Shown one piece after another: positions 28,401 to 35,570 of a stretch of DNA of 64,000 nucleotides. Made by a program: the position numbers and the translations under genes. Under the pieces are notes generated by a model that worked only from the letters and a program-made list of their open reading frames with translations, was not told where the DNA came from and ran no database searches. The stretch comes from an uncultured Christensenellaceae bacterium (GTDB lineage Bacteria > Bacillota > Clostridia > Christensenellales > Pumilibacteraceae). The stretch lies in assembly GCA_910587445.1 (NCBI GenBank), contig CAJULE010000001.1:35648-99647 (forward strand), given 5' to 3'. How positions within the stretch are numbered: position 1 is the first letter of the stretch; each line of letters begins with the position of its first letter.

Positions 28401-28529
28401 CTTCAGCCCGTCGTCGTTTGGTGGAAGGCGCTTATAGTGTTCTTCACGGTGCTGTTTGCCGTGCTCTGTGCGGCTTTTGCAGTCATGTTTGTGCTCTGCG
28501 AAGTCATGGCGAAAAAGCAAAAACAATAA
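25446..28529 (+). CDS. Membrane-tethered GH3 glycoside hydrolase with permuted domains
   Basis: The 1027-residue protein has transmembrane helices at both ends (LAVVFAGLLMVMCVANVAI near residue 20; a C-terminal helix in WWKALIVFFTVLFAVLCAAF). The sandwich domain comes first (GEGIVLLKNDNAALPL, MWIGLPGATGM, YPFGHGLSYTSF), followed by a fibronectin-III-like domain (KNTGAFAGKEVVQLYL). The barrel domain is last (HGLYAPGLNIHR, CPKHFIFNDEESNRNG), with the likely nucleophile in YTLTDMAG. This is the same inverted order as the larger GH3 upstream, but with different anchoring and no collagen-like part. It likely acts on the outer face of the membrane on beta-linked glycosides. Confidence 0.87.
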   Translation: MLQKLFEHKRLWEVLAVVFAGLLMVMCVANVAIVPFNNEIHIFLGTADYKETTVELKPGEELKEINRPALKTAENIEEYYRTVNDEVEGEGIVLLKNDNAALPLADGSNVSFALSGSAKIFYATHGPGVRRSGESAGAFYDLKRAIEEETELKVNETIYSFLSTGAGKTNRGRSGDTFVMNEPTWSQYTSANLVDEYRESGDAVIAVITRESGEGQDISYKGSDGIDGSYLSLTAEEYSILEGLGQLKRAGDISKIIVLINSAVTLQCDFLDNEVYGVDAAMWIGLPGATGMKAVAKALVGKVNPSGGLSDIILNDNFSNPAAMYWQVNEGFSSMYANASDMGLNSSQQYYGVYVEGVYVGYRYYETRYEDYVMKSAGVGEFDYSRAVAYPFGHGLSYTSFAYSDFKVEEVKSGDTVTAYNVSVKVKNTGAFAGKEVVQLYLQKPYGYYARAFGIEKPSVELVGFGKTDILYPEGSTEGASEQTLTATVTDKEDMRYMRVMFEQLRSYDAENAGTYILDSGEYYLTAARNSHEAVNNILALKGYDVASGMDEAGDASMAACILDNSSVDEEIFSKSSARAHDTPDTLSDKAVGTEIVNRLDFMDPNRFAGVVNSAEEDGDVVYVSRRDWLGTLPSKKTTLALTNKTTEKYDITSHKTIVEEENATMPKFGDASSDLTLAMMAGLKYDDDEWNKLLDKISQSDMFITLTNCYGFTPALASVAKPMTDEDDGPYGVSNTEEGYSSMSSEGVIASSFSVRTYRLVGEAIAADARSGHDATQKNLHGLYAPGLNIHRVAFGGRAAEYFSEDPYLSGIAALEEIQEMQAQYVVACPKHFIFNDEESNRNGISIWMSEQAAREIYLLPWEYACRADMGNAHSLMTSFNRAGGLWTSASDDLMEHILRGEWAFDGYTLTDMAGSNGKLFMVYDDGFMNGTDCFLDKGTMSGFTADMQRSNTFNTKLRQAMHRLLYTVANYSAAMDGYSNLTRLQPVVVWWKALIVFFTVLFAVLCAAFAVMFVLCEVMAKKQKQ

Positions 28530-28618
28530 GTTAATCATTAACCTCCGCCGACTTTCTTCCCGCTTTGCCTCTGCTATGGCGGGAGGAGAGCGCGGCAAGA
28601 GTGGCGTAGGTGCCGGAA

Positions 28619-28798
28619 ATGAAAAAATATCGCGACATTGCAATAACGGTATTCACGTGTCTCATTCTCGCGTCTCTTACGGGGTGCGGGGATGAGCGCG
28701 TTCATTTTCGGGATAACGGCAAATGTGCGGAGTACGATTGCCGTCATGACCGGAACGACGGGCTTTGCGATGTTTGCGCCCGAAGCGTCGCGAAATAG
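28619..28798 (+). CDS. Small cysteine-rich lipoprotein-like peptide
   Basis: The 59-residue product starts KKYRDIAITVFTCLILASLTGCG, a compact lipoprotein signal with lipobox LTGC. After it come CAEYDCRHDRNDG and LCDVCA, a Cys/His pattern seen in tails of some gut Clostridia surface proteins. The ribosome-binding site is weak (GGTGCCGGAA). It lies between the second GH3 and the rhamnosidase promoter. It could equally be the remnant of a larger gene; the rest of this 550-base gap holds only the shared control region. Confidence 0.4.
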   Translation: MKKYRDIAITVFTCLILASLTGCGDERVHFRDNGKCAEYDCRHDRNDGLCDVCARSVAK

Positions 28799-28872
28799 AA
28801 GAAATGAATACGGGCATAATACTTATGTGGTGCGCCGTGCAGACAGGTTTTTGCGAGGTTTGAGTTTTGATC

Positions 28873-28957
28873 GATTTTGCTCATTTTTGCGCATATAAAT
28901 GAAACTTTTCCCGAAAAATGAACAAATATTGACACGGGCAGACGGTAATGGTATAAT
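28873..28957 (+). promoter_or_regulatory. Promoter of the rhamnoside operon with the shared 34-bp box
   Basis: TTGACA (28929) and TATAAT (28952) are spaced by an ideal 17 bases. The 34 bases ending at the -35 match the box at the large GH3 promoter in 32 positions, and gattttgctcattt occurs 28 bases further up. Two AAATGAA half-sites lie here. Common control of the GH3 cluster and the rhamnose genes is likely. Confidence 0.75.
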
Positions 28958-29078
28958 TTTCTCGTAAATATACAATTTGCCGTCATAGTGTACGGCAATC
29001 GGACGCATTTGCGTTTAATCGTAGAATTTGCCTGTGCGAATACAGCTTGCGGTGTTGTTCGACCGTAAAGGAGAAACA

Positions 29079-31643
29079 ATGAAAATTCGTAAATTCACAG
29101 TCGAAAATTGCGGTCACGGTTGTGTGACCGACGAAAAGAATCCGCGCTTTTCCTTTGCGGCGGAAAGCGACGTAAACGGCGCGACGCTCGAAAGCGCGGT
29201 TTTGTCCGTCGGCGATTGGAAGGCGGAGACGCGCGAGCAGATAGCGGTGCCGTACGGCGGAAAGCCGCTTGAGCCGTTTACGCGATACGACGCGAAGATT
29301 CAAGCCGTGCTTTCGAGCGGAGAGAGTGCGGAAAGCGTGCTTTCGTTCGAGACGGGCAGAATGGATACGCCTTGGCAGGCAAAGTGGATAACAGACAAGA
29401 GCTACCGCTTTACCGAAAAGGGCACTTCGCCGGTCCCCCTGCTCTTTAAAAAAGAGATCGCAAAAAGCGGAGAAATAAAGTCGGCAAAGATGTACGTCAC
29501 GGCGCTCGGAATTTACGAGATAACGCTCGGCGGCGAAAAGGTGGGAGAGGATTTCTTTGCTCCCGGCTTTACGTCTTACAAGACTCGCTTGCAATATCAG
29601 GTCTACGACATAACGGAGCAGCTCGGAAAAAGCGGAGATCTCAGAGTTACCGTCGCGGGCGGCTGGGCGGTCGGTGCGTTCGTGTTTACGCGCAAGAACC
29701 GCGTCACCGCACCGCGTCAGGTGCTTCTCGCCGAAATTCGCATAGAATATGCGGACGGCAAAAGCGAGGTTGTGGGAACGGACGCGAGCTGGCTTGTCAC
29801 ACGCGGCGGAAACCTGCGCTTTGCCGAGTTCTACGACGGAGAAGTCTACGACGCTACGGTGGACGAGGGAAGTATCGTTTGGAATTCCGCAGGCGTCGAG
29901 AAAGTGAAAATAAAGCCCGCCGTGCTTGCGACTTACGGCTCGCTTGTGCGCTCGCACGAAGTGTTTAAGCCGATCGAAGTGACGCGTGCGCCGAGCGGAG
30001 AAATTATATACGACTTCGGGCAGAACCTCGCCGGCGTGGTTCGTTTTAAGGTCAGGGGAAAGAAAGGGCAGCAGATAACCGTGCGTCATGCGGAAGTGCT
30101 TACGGAAAGCGGAGAACTCAACACGGTGTTCCTGCGCTCGGCAAAATGCAAGATAGAATACATCTGCAGAGACGGCGAGCAAGAGTATATGCCGAGAATG
30201 ACGTATATGGGATTTCGCTATGCCGGCGTGAGCGGCGTAGACGAGAGCGACATCGAGGTGGAATCTGTGGCTCTATATTCCGACATCGAAAGCATAGGCT
30301 CGTTCGAGTGCTCGAACAGTCTTATCAACAAGCTTCAAAGCAACATACTCTGGAGCAGCAAATCGAACTTCGTCGACATACCCACGGACTGTCCGCAGCG
30401 TGACGAGCGCATGGGCTGGACGGGAGATATTGCCATTTTCGCACAGACGGCGTGCTTCAATTTCGATATGACGCGCTTTCTCGACAAGTGGCTGAGGGAT
30501 GTTCGGAGCGAGCAGACTCGCGGCGGCGGAATACCCAACACCGTTCCCGTACAGGGCTACGGTTTCCCCGCGACCATGCCGAAAAAAGCCGTGGCGTTTT
30601 GGGGCGACGCCTGCGTTTTCGTGCCTTGGGCGCTGTACAATGCGTACGGCGACATAAACGTCCTTAAGGACAACTATGCGATGATGAAAAAGTACGTCAA
30701 GGCCTGCCGCTTTTGGGCAGGGATAGGCGTCGGCAAGCACCGCTATATCTGGAGCGACATTCCCGCCATGCAGTTCGGCGATTGGGTTGCGCCCGACGTT
30801 CCCAAAATGGGACAGTGGCAGGCGCGCTGTAAATGGACGGGGACGGCGGCTCTTGCGGCTTCGAGCGGTATTCTCGCGAAAATAGCCGAGCTGCTCGGAG
30901 AAAAGAAAGACGCCGAAAAGTACCGCAAACTGAGCGCTAAGGTGGGCGACGCCTATGTGAGTATTCTCACGGACGGTAACGGCAAGCTCAAAAACGAGTT
31001 CCAGACGGCGTACGTATTGCCGCTGTATTTCGATATGTTCCCGAAAGAACAGAGGGCAAAGGCGGCGGAAAACCTCGTAAAGCTCATAGAAAAGAACGAT
31101 TGGTGCATAGGCACGGGCTTTCCCGGCACGCCGTATATTTTGTTCGCGCTGTCCGACGGAGGACACTCGGACGCGGCGTATAAGATGCTGCTCAATACGA
31201 AATGCCCGTCCTGGCTGTACGAGGTCAAGGCGGGAGCGACGACGGTTTGGGAGCGCTGGGACGGGCTCGACCCCGACGGCGTTTGCAGGATAGGCAACGA
31301 CGGCACGGGCGGAATGATCTCTTTCAATCACTACGGCTTCGGGTCGGTCGGCGACTTTTTATACAGACGTATCGCGGGGATAGAGGCGACGAGCGGAGGC
31401 TATAAGACTTTTAAAATTGAGCCTATCGTCGGAGGAGAACTTTCCTACGCGAAAGCGAGCGTAGACACTCCTTACGGCGAAATATCGAGCGAGTGGAGAG
31501 CGCAGAGCGGAAAGTTTACGCTTGACGTAAAAGTGCCCGTTTCGGCTTCGTGCGAGGTTGTAATGCCAAGCGGAGAGAGAAAGAGTCTTTCGAGCGGCAA
31601 GCACGTTCTCGAATGCGAAATCGCAGAAGGCATGGGATACTGA
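29079..31643 (+). CDS. Cytoplasmic GH78 alpha-L-rhamnosidase
   Basis: The 854-residue enzyme releases terminal L-rhamnose from glycosides. It has N-terminal beta-sandwich domains (GIYEITLGGEKVG, PGFTSYKTRLQYQ), then the (alpha/alpha)6 barrel with the family signature DCPQRDERMGWTGD carrying the acid residues, and the later glutamate in TTVWERWDG. No signal peptide is present, so it acts inside the cell on imported oligosaccharides or glycosides. AAGGAG lies 5 bases before the ATG. It is the first gene of the rha operon and supplies the rhamnose used by the next three enzymes. No transporter gene is in the window. Confidence 0.95.
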   Translation: MKIRKFTVENCGHGCVTDEKNPRFSFAAESDVNGATLESAVLSVGDWKAETREQIAVPYGGKPLEPFTRYDAKIQAVLSSGESAESVLSFETGRMDTPWQAKWITDKSYRFTEKGTSPVPLLFKKEIAKSGEIKSAKMYVTALGIYEITLGGEKVGEDFFAPGFTSYKTRLQYQVYDITEQLGKSGDLRVTVAGGWAVGAFVFTRKNRVTAPRQVLLAEIRIEYADGKSEVVGTDASWLVTRGGNLRFAEFYDGEVYDATVDEGSIVWNSAGVEKVKIKPAVLATYGSLVRSHEVFKPIEVTRAPSGEIIYDFGQNLAGVVRFKVRGKKGQQITVRHAEVLTESGELNTVFLRSAKCKIEYICRDGEQEYMPRMTYMGFRYAGVSGVDESDIEVESVALYSDIESIGSFECSNSLINKLQSNILWSSKSNFVDIPTDCPQRDERMGWTGDIAIFAQTACFNFDMTRFLDKWLRDVRSEQTRGGGIPNTVPVQGYGFPATMPKKAVAFWGDACVFVPWALYNAYGDINVLKDNYAMMKKYVKACRFWAGIGVGKHRYIWSDIPAMQFGDWVAPDVPKMGQWQARCKWTGTAALAASSGILAKIAELLGEKKDAEKYRKLSAKVGDAYVSILTDGNGKLKNEFQTAYVLPLYFDMFPKEQRAKAAENLVKLIEKNDWCIGTGFPGTPYILFALSDGGHSDAAYKMLLNTKCPSWLYEVKAGATTVWERWDGLDPDGVCRIGNDGTGGMISFNHYGFGSVGDFLYRRIAGIEATSGGYKTFKIEPIVGGELSYAKASVDTPYGEISSEWRAQSGKFTLDVKVPVSASCEVVMPSGERKSLSSGKHVLECEIAEGMGY

Positions 31644-31664
31644 CGGAGGTCTGACGGCGACGAA

Positions 31665-32954
31665 ATGAAATATCTCGCAATTGACATAGGCGCGTCGAGC
31701 GGTCGGCACATAGTCGGCATTTCGGACGGCGGCGACATAAAGACCGACGAGGTCTATCGCTTTCATAACGGCGTAAAAAAGGAAAACGGTCGACTTATCT
31801 GGGACATAGACGAACTTTTCGAAAATGTCGTAAACGGGATAAGAGCGGCATTCGAAAAACATTCGGACATAAAAAGTCTCGCCATAGACACCTGGGGCGT
31901 AGATTACGTCTTAATGGACGGAGACAGGGAGATCTATCCTTGCTATGCCTATCGCGATCCGCGCACGGAAAAGGCAATAGATAGGGTACATGAGATTATT
32001 CCGTTCGCCGAGCTGTATTCGCGTACGGGAATACAATTCCAGCCGTTCAATACGATATATCAGTTTTTTGCGGATAAGGAGAGCGGGCGGCTCGAAAAGG
32101 CAAGTGACTTTCTCATGATCCCCGAATGGCTGACCTACAAGCTCACGGGAGTGAAAGCTCACGAATATACGAACGCCACTACTACGGGGCTTGTGTCTGC
32201 TTCGGGCGAGTACGACAGAGAAATATTTTCGAGGCTCGGCTTTCGTATTCCGGCTCCGCCGCGCCTGCCGGGCAGCCGGATAGGAACCCTCAAGACCGAC
32301 ATAGCTAAGAGAGTGGGCGGCAATCTCGACGTCATCCTTTGCGCCTCGCACGACACGGCAAGCGCCGTCGAAGGTATTCCCATGAAGGGGAACAGCCCGT
32401 ATATATCTTCGGGGACATGGTCGCTTTTGGGCGTGAAAGTCGCACGCGCCGTTACGGACGAAAAGAGCCGAAAAGCAAATTACTCGAACGAGGGCGGAGT
32501 GGGATATATACGCTATCAGAAGAACATAATGGGTATGTGGGTCGTGAATAGGCTGAAAGAAGAACTGTGCCCGAATATGCCGTTCGACGAGCTCATACGC
32601 CTTGCGCGCGAAAGCGGTTTCAAGGAGACCGTAGACGTAAACGACGAAAAATTTCTTTCTCCCGAAAGCATGATGCGTGCGTTCGACTCTTCTCTCGGGA
32701 AACGTCCCGCGAGTGTTGCGGATTACTTTAACTGCGCTTTCGGAAGCCTTGCAAGGAGCTATAAAGAGGCGATAGAGGAGCTCGAAGAAAATACAGGCGA
32801 GAGATATGACGAGCTGTATATAGTGGGCGGCGGTGCGAAAAACGCCTATCTGAACGAACTGACGGAAATAGAGACACGAAAGAAGGTGGTGGCGCTTCCC
32901 ATAGAGGCAACGGCGCTCGGTAATCTCAAAATCCAGATCGGAGGTAATATATGA
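31665..32954 (+). CDS. rhaB: Rhamnulokinase
   Basis: The 429-residue FGGY-family kinase phosphorylates L-rhamnulose to rhamnulose 1-phosphate. It shows the N-terminal phosphate motif AIDIGASSGRH, DTWGVDYVL, the CASHDTASA segment, SSGTWSLLG and the adenosine motif VGGGAKNAYLNEL. It lies 21 bases after the rhamnosidase and overlaps rhaA by 4 bases, so its product feeds RhaD in the same operon. Confidence 0.96.
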   Translation: MKYLAIDIGASSGRHIVGISDGGDIKTDEVYRFHNGVKKENGRLIWDIDELFENVVNGIRAAFEKHSDIKSLAIDTWGVDYVLMDGDREIYPCYAYRDPRTEKAIDRVHEIIPFAELYSRTGIQFQPFNTIYQFFADKESGRLEKASDFLMIPEWLTYKLTGVKAHEYTNATTTGLVSASGEYDREIFSRLGFRIPAPPRLPGSRIGTLKTDIAKRVGGNLDVILCASHDTASAVEGIPMKGNSPYISSGTWSLLGVKVARAVTDEKSRKANYSNEGGVGYIRYQKNIMGMWVVNRLKEELCPNMPFDELIRLARESGFKETVDVNDEKFLSPESMMRAFDSSLGKRPASVADYFNCAFGSLARSYKEAIEELEENTGERYDELYIVGGGAKNAYLNELTEIETRKKVVALPIEATALGNLKIQIGGNI

Positions 32955-34192
32955 CACAATACGAATATGCCGAAAAAGACTTCTCGGCTTTCGGCGTCGA
33001 CGTCGAAAGAGCGATCGAAAAATTGAAGACGATACCCGTTTCCGTGCATTGTTGGCAGGGCGACGACGTGGTCGGCTTCGACGGCGGCGGCGCGGCTTCG
33101 GGAGGCATACAGACGACGGGCAATTATCCCGGCAGGGCCCGGAGCTTCGACGAATTGAAAGCCGACTTAAAGCAGGCGTTCTCTTTAATGCCCGGTAAAA
33201 AGCGGCTCAATCTTCACGCGAGCTATGCCGTGCTCGGCGGAGAGAAAGCAGACAGAGACGCATACCGTCCCGAACATTTCGCGTCTTGGGTGAGCTTTGC
33301 AAAGGAGATAGGTCTCGACGGGATCGACTTCAATCCGACTTGTTTTTCGCACAAGAACGTCAAGGACGGTCTGACGCTTTCCTCGCCCGATGAAAAAATC
33401 CGTAAGTTTTGGGTCCGCCATTGCATAGCCTGTCTCAAGATAGCCGAGTATTTTGCGGACGAATTTTCCACGCCCTGTCTTGTGAATATTTGGGTGCCCG
33501 ACGGACTTAAGGACGTGCCCGCAGACAGGCTAACGCCCAGACTGCGTCTCAAAAAGAGCCTCGACGAAATTCTTGCGTGCGGCTACGACAGAAAGAAAGT
33601 CGTCGTCGCGGTCGAAAGCAAGGTGTTCGGCATAGGCGTCGAAAGCTATACGGTCGGAAGCAACGAGTTCTATCAGAACTATGCGGCAAAGAACGATATA
33701 TGCTGTCTTTTGGACAACGGACACTATCATCCGACCGAAGTCGTTTCGGATAAGATTCCCGCGCTTCTCGCGTTTTACGACAGAATTGCGCTTCACGTTA
33801 CGCGAGGCGTGCGCTGGGACAGCGATCATGTCGTCGTTTTGGACGATGAGCTCAAGGAAATCGCAAAAGAGATCGTGAGAAACGACGCCGTGGACAAAGT
33901 CATGATAGGGCTCGACTATTTCGACGCGAGCATAAACAGGCTTTCCGCGTGGGTGACGGGGCAGAGAGCAATGCAGAAGGCTTTGCTTGCCGCGCTTCTC
34001 ATGCCTCACGACAGGCTTAAAAAGCTTCAGGACGCCGGAGAATTTACCGAGCTTATGGTCATGCAGGAGCGCGTCAAGGATCTTCCTACGGGCGCGGTAT
34101 GGAAAGAGTATCTTTCGCGCGAGGGACTCGACGAGGACTACCTCACGGCGATAAAGGCATACGAGAAAAAAATATTAAAGGAGAGACTATGA
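32951..34192 (+). CDS. rhaA: L-rhamnose isomerase
   Basis: The 413-residue metal-dependent TIM-barrel enzyme converts L-rhamnose to L-rhamnulose. Recognisable segments are PVSVHCWQGDDVVGFD, GLDGIDFNPTCFSH, LLDNGHYHPTE and HVTRGVRWDSDHVV, which hold the metal-binding residues. Full length. It is translationally coupled to rhaB (ATGA) and to rhaD (ATGA), giving the order B-A-D seen in many bacteria. Confidence 0.97.
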   Translation: MTQYEYAEKDFSAFGVDVERAIEKLKTIPVSVHCWQGDDVVGFDGGGAASGGIQTTGNYPGRARSFDELKADLKQAFSLMPGKKRLNLHASYAVLGGEKADRDAYRPEHFASWVSFAKEIGLDGIDFNPTCFSHKNVKDGLTLSSPDEKIRKFWVRHCIACLKIAEYFADEFSTPCLVNIWVPDGLKDVPADRLTPRLRLKKSLDEILACGYDRKKVVVAVESKVFGIGVESYTVGSNEFYQNYAAKNDICCLLDNGHYHPTEVVSDKIPALLAFYDRIALHVTRGVRWDSDHVVVLDDELKEIAKEIVRNDAVDKVMIGLDYFDASINRLSAWVTGQRAMQKALLAALLMPHDRLKKLQDAGEFTELMVMQERVKDLPTGAVWKEYLSREGLDEDYLTAIKAYEKKILKERL

Positions 34193-35007
34193 AAAACATT
34201 CTGACAGCCCCCTTCGTGGAGGAAATGAGAAAGACTACGGCAAATATGTACAGGCTCGGCTGGGACGAGCGCAACGGCGGCAATATAAGCCTGCTGCTCG
34301 ATACGGAGAATGTTTCCGAATATCTCGATCTTAAAAAGGTGATTCGTACCATTCCCATAGGCTTTAAAGCCGACAGCTTGATAGGCAAGATCTTTATTGT
34401 CACGGGCACGGGAAAATACTTCAAAAACGTGGACGACGACCCCGAAACCAATCTCGGCATTATTCGCATCGCAAAAGACGGCGAGACGGCGGAGCTTCTG
34501 TGGGGGTATAAGGACGGCGGCAGATTTACGAGCGAGCTTCCCGCTCATCTCATGAGTCATATGGCGCGCCTTAAGGTCGACCCCTTGAACAGAGTAGTCA
34601 TGCACTCGCATCCGACGCATACGCTCGCCATGAATTATGTGCACGAGCTCGACGAGAAAAAGCTCACGCATACGCTTTGGGAGATGTGCACCGAGTGTAT
34701 CGTCGTTTTTCCCGACGGCGTGGGCGTTCTGCCTTGGATGCTGTGCGGCACGAACGAGATAGGTGAAGCGACGGCAAAGAAGATGGAGGAATTCCGCCTC
34801 GTGGTTTGGGGTATGCACGGCATTTACGGCGCAGGAAAGACCATGGACGAAACCTTCGGGCTTATCGAAACCGTCGAAAAAGCCGCGCAGATCTATATGC
34901 TGACATTGGGCAGTCCTCGCTTAAATACGATAAAGGACGAGGACATGGTAAAGCTCGCCGAGCTTTTCAAGGTGGAATACCGCAAGGATTTTTTGAACCT
35001 TAAATAG
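34189..35007 (+). CDS. rhaD: Rhamnulose-1-phosphate aldolase
   Basis: The 272-residue class II aldolase splits rhamnulose 1-phosphate into dihydroxyacetone phosphate and L-lactaldehyde. Zinc ligands are in VVMHSHPTHTLAMNY and GMHGIYGAG; substrate contacts are in WDERNGGNISLLL. GGAGAG lies 5 bases before the ATG that overlaps the rhaA stop. The operon ends here with a hairpin terminator. An enzyme for lactaldehyde is not in the window. Confidence 0.97.
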   Translation: MKNILTAPFVEEMRKTTANMYRLGWDERNGGNISLLLDTENVSEYLDLKKVIRTIPIGFKADSLIGKIFIVTGTGKYFKNVDDDPETNLGIIRIAKDGETAELLWGYKDGGRFTSELPAHLMSHMARLKVDPLNRVVMHSHPTHTLAMNYVHELDEKKLTHTLWEMCTECIVVFPDGVGVLPWMLCGTNEIGEATAKKMEEFRLVVWGMHGIYGAGKTMDETFGLIETVEKAAQIYMLTLGSPRLNTIKDEDMVKLAELFKVEYRKDFLNLK

Positions 35008-35030
35008 AGTAAAATTACTCGCTTATATTC

Positions 35031-35080
35031 AAACCGCTTTTTCGGGAATTCGGAAAGGCGGTTTGTTATTATATATTTTT
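35031..35080 (+). terminator. Terminator of the rhamnose operon
   Basis: An imperfect stem of aaaccgctttttc with gaaaggcggttt precedes an AT-rich tract ending in ttttt, 23 bases after rhaD. Confidence 0.7.
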
Positions 35081-35123
35081 ACGGCGGAAATCGCCATTGA
35101 AAAATCAATCGAATAAAAATGCT

Positions 35124-35153
35124 TGACTTTGCTTCCCGTCGTCTGCTATAATA
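35124..35153 (+). promoter_or_regulatory. Promoter of the tRNA-Thr gene
   Basis: TTGACT and TATAAT are spaced by 18 bases, ending 16 bases before the mature tRNA 5' end. Confidence 0.7.
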
Positions 35154-35169
35154 ACAAATGTGCGCGTAT

Positions 35170-35245
35170 GCTGTTATGGCTCAGTCGGTAGAGCACGTCC
35201 TTGGTAAGGACGAGGTCGCGGGTTCAAGTCCCGCTAACAGCTCCA
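35170..35245 (+). tRNA. tRNA-Thr (anticodon GGU)
   Basis: The full cloverleaf can be drawn: acceptor GCTGTTA with TAACAGC, D-arm GCTC/GAGC, anticodon arm CGTCC-TTGGTAA-GGACG giving anticodon GGT, variable loop AGGTC, T-arm GCGGG-TTCAAGT-CCCGC, discriminator T and encoded CCA. From the anticodon stem to the T-stem the sequence is duplicated 10.5 kb downstream, marking it as an integration site. Confidence 0.97.
35195..35233 (+). repeat. Left attachment core (39-bp direct repeat in tRNA-Thr)
   Basis: These 39 bases, from the anticodon stem to the T-stem, recur without mismatch at 45741-45779. The bases on both sides differ between copies, so the identity is bounded exactly as for an attachment site of a tyrosine recombinase. 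Confidence 0.85.
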
Positions 35246-35250
35246 AAGGA

Positions 35251-35276
35251 AAAACCACCGTATACGGTGGTTTTTC
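35251..35276 (+). terminator. Terminator of the tRNA-Thr gene
   Basis: A perfect 10-bp stem (aaaaccaccg with cggtggtttt) and loop tata precede tttttc, 5 bases after the CCA end. Confidence 0.85.
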
Positions 35277-35333
35277 TTATATTTTAACACTAAATACAGT
35301 ATGTGTCAATATTTAAGGAAATGCCCTACCTAC

Positions 35334-35477
35334 ATTTGCATACGAATTGCAAACTTTTTTGAGTAAAAAATAAGACATTTTTATAGGTAGGGTTACTCCG
35401 TTACCGCCTACGCTCTAAAACTGCCTAAAACGCCCTAATTCTGCCCTAATTGCATACATTTGCAAACAATTGCAAAC
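35334..35477. promoter_or_regulatory. Left integrase arm-type sites
   Basis: Decamers atttgcatac, aattgcaaac and a head-to-tail triplet (aattgcatac, atttgcaaac, aattgcaaac at 35448-35477) are interspersed with gccctaccta/taggtaggg words. The 24-base block at 35409-35432 is repeated at the right end. The stretch between the tRNA and the first gene holds no coding sequence. Confidence 0.6.
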
Positions 35478-35570
35478 GGCATATAGGTAGGGCACGTCCC
35501 TTTTTTATTGACGGGCTTTTTAAGAGAGAGAAGTCCCAAACGGTCTTTATAAAGTGAGGAACGTAATAGA

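Noticed and set aside
35334..35477. CRISPR array
   Set aside because: The repeated words are 10 bases, irregularly spaced and without unique spacers; they fit integrase arm sites. No CRISPR array or cas gene was found anywhere in the window.
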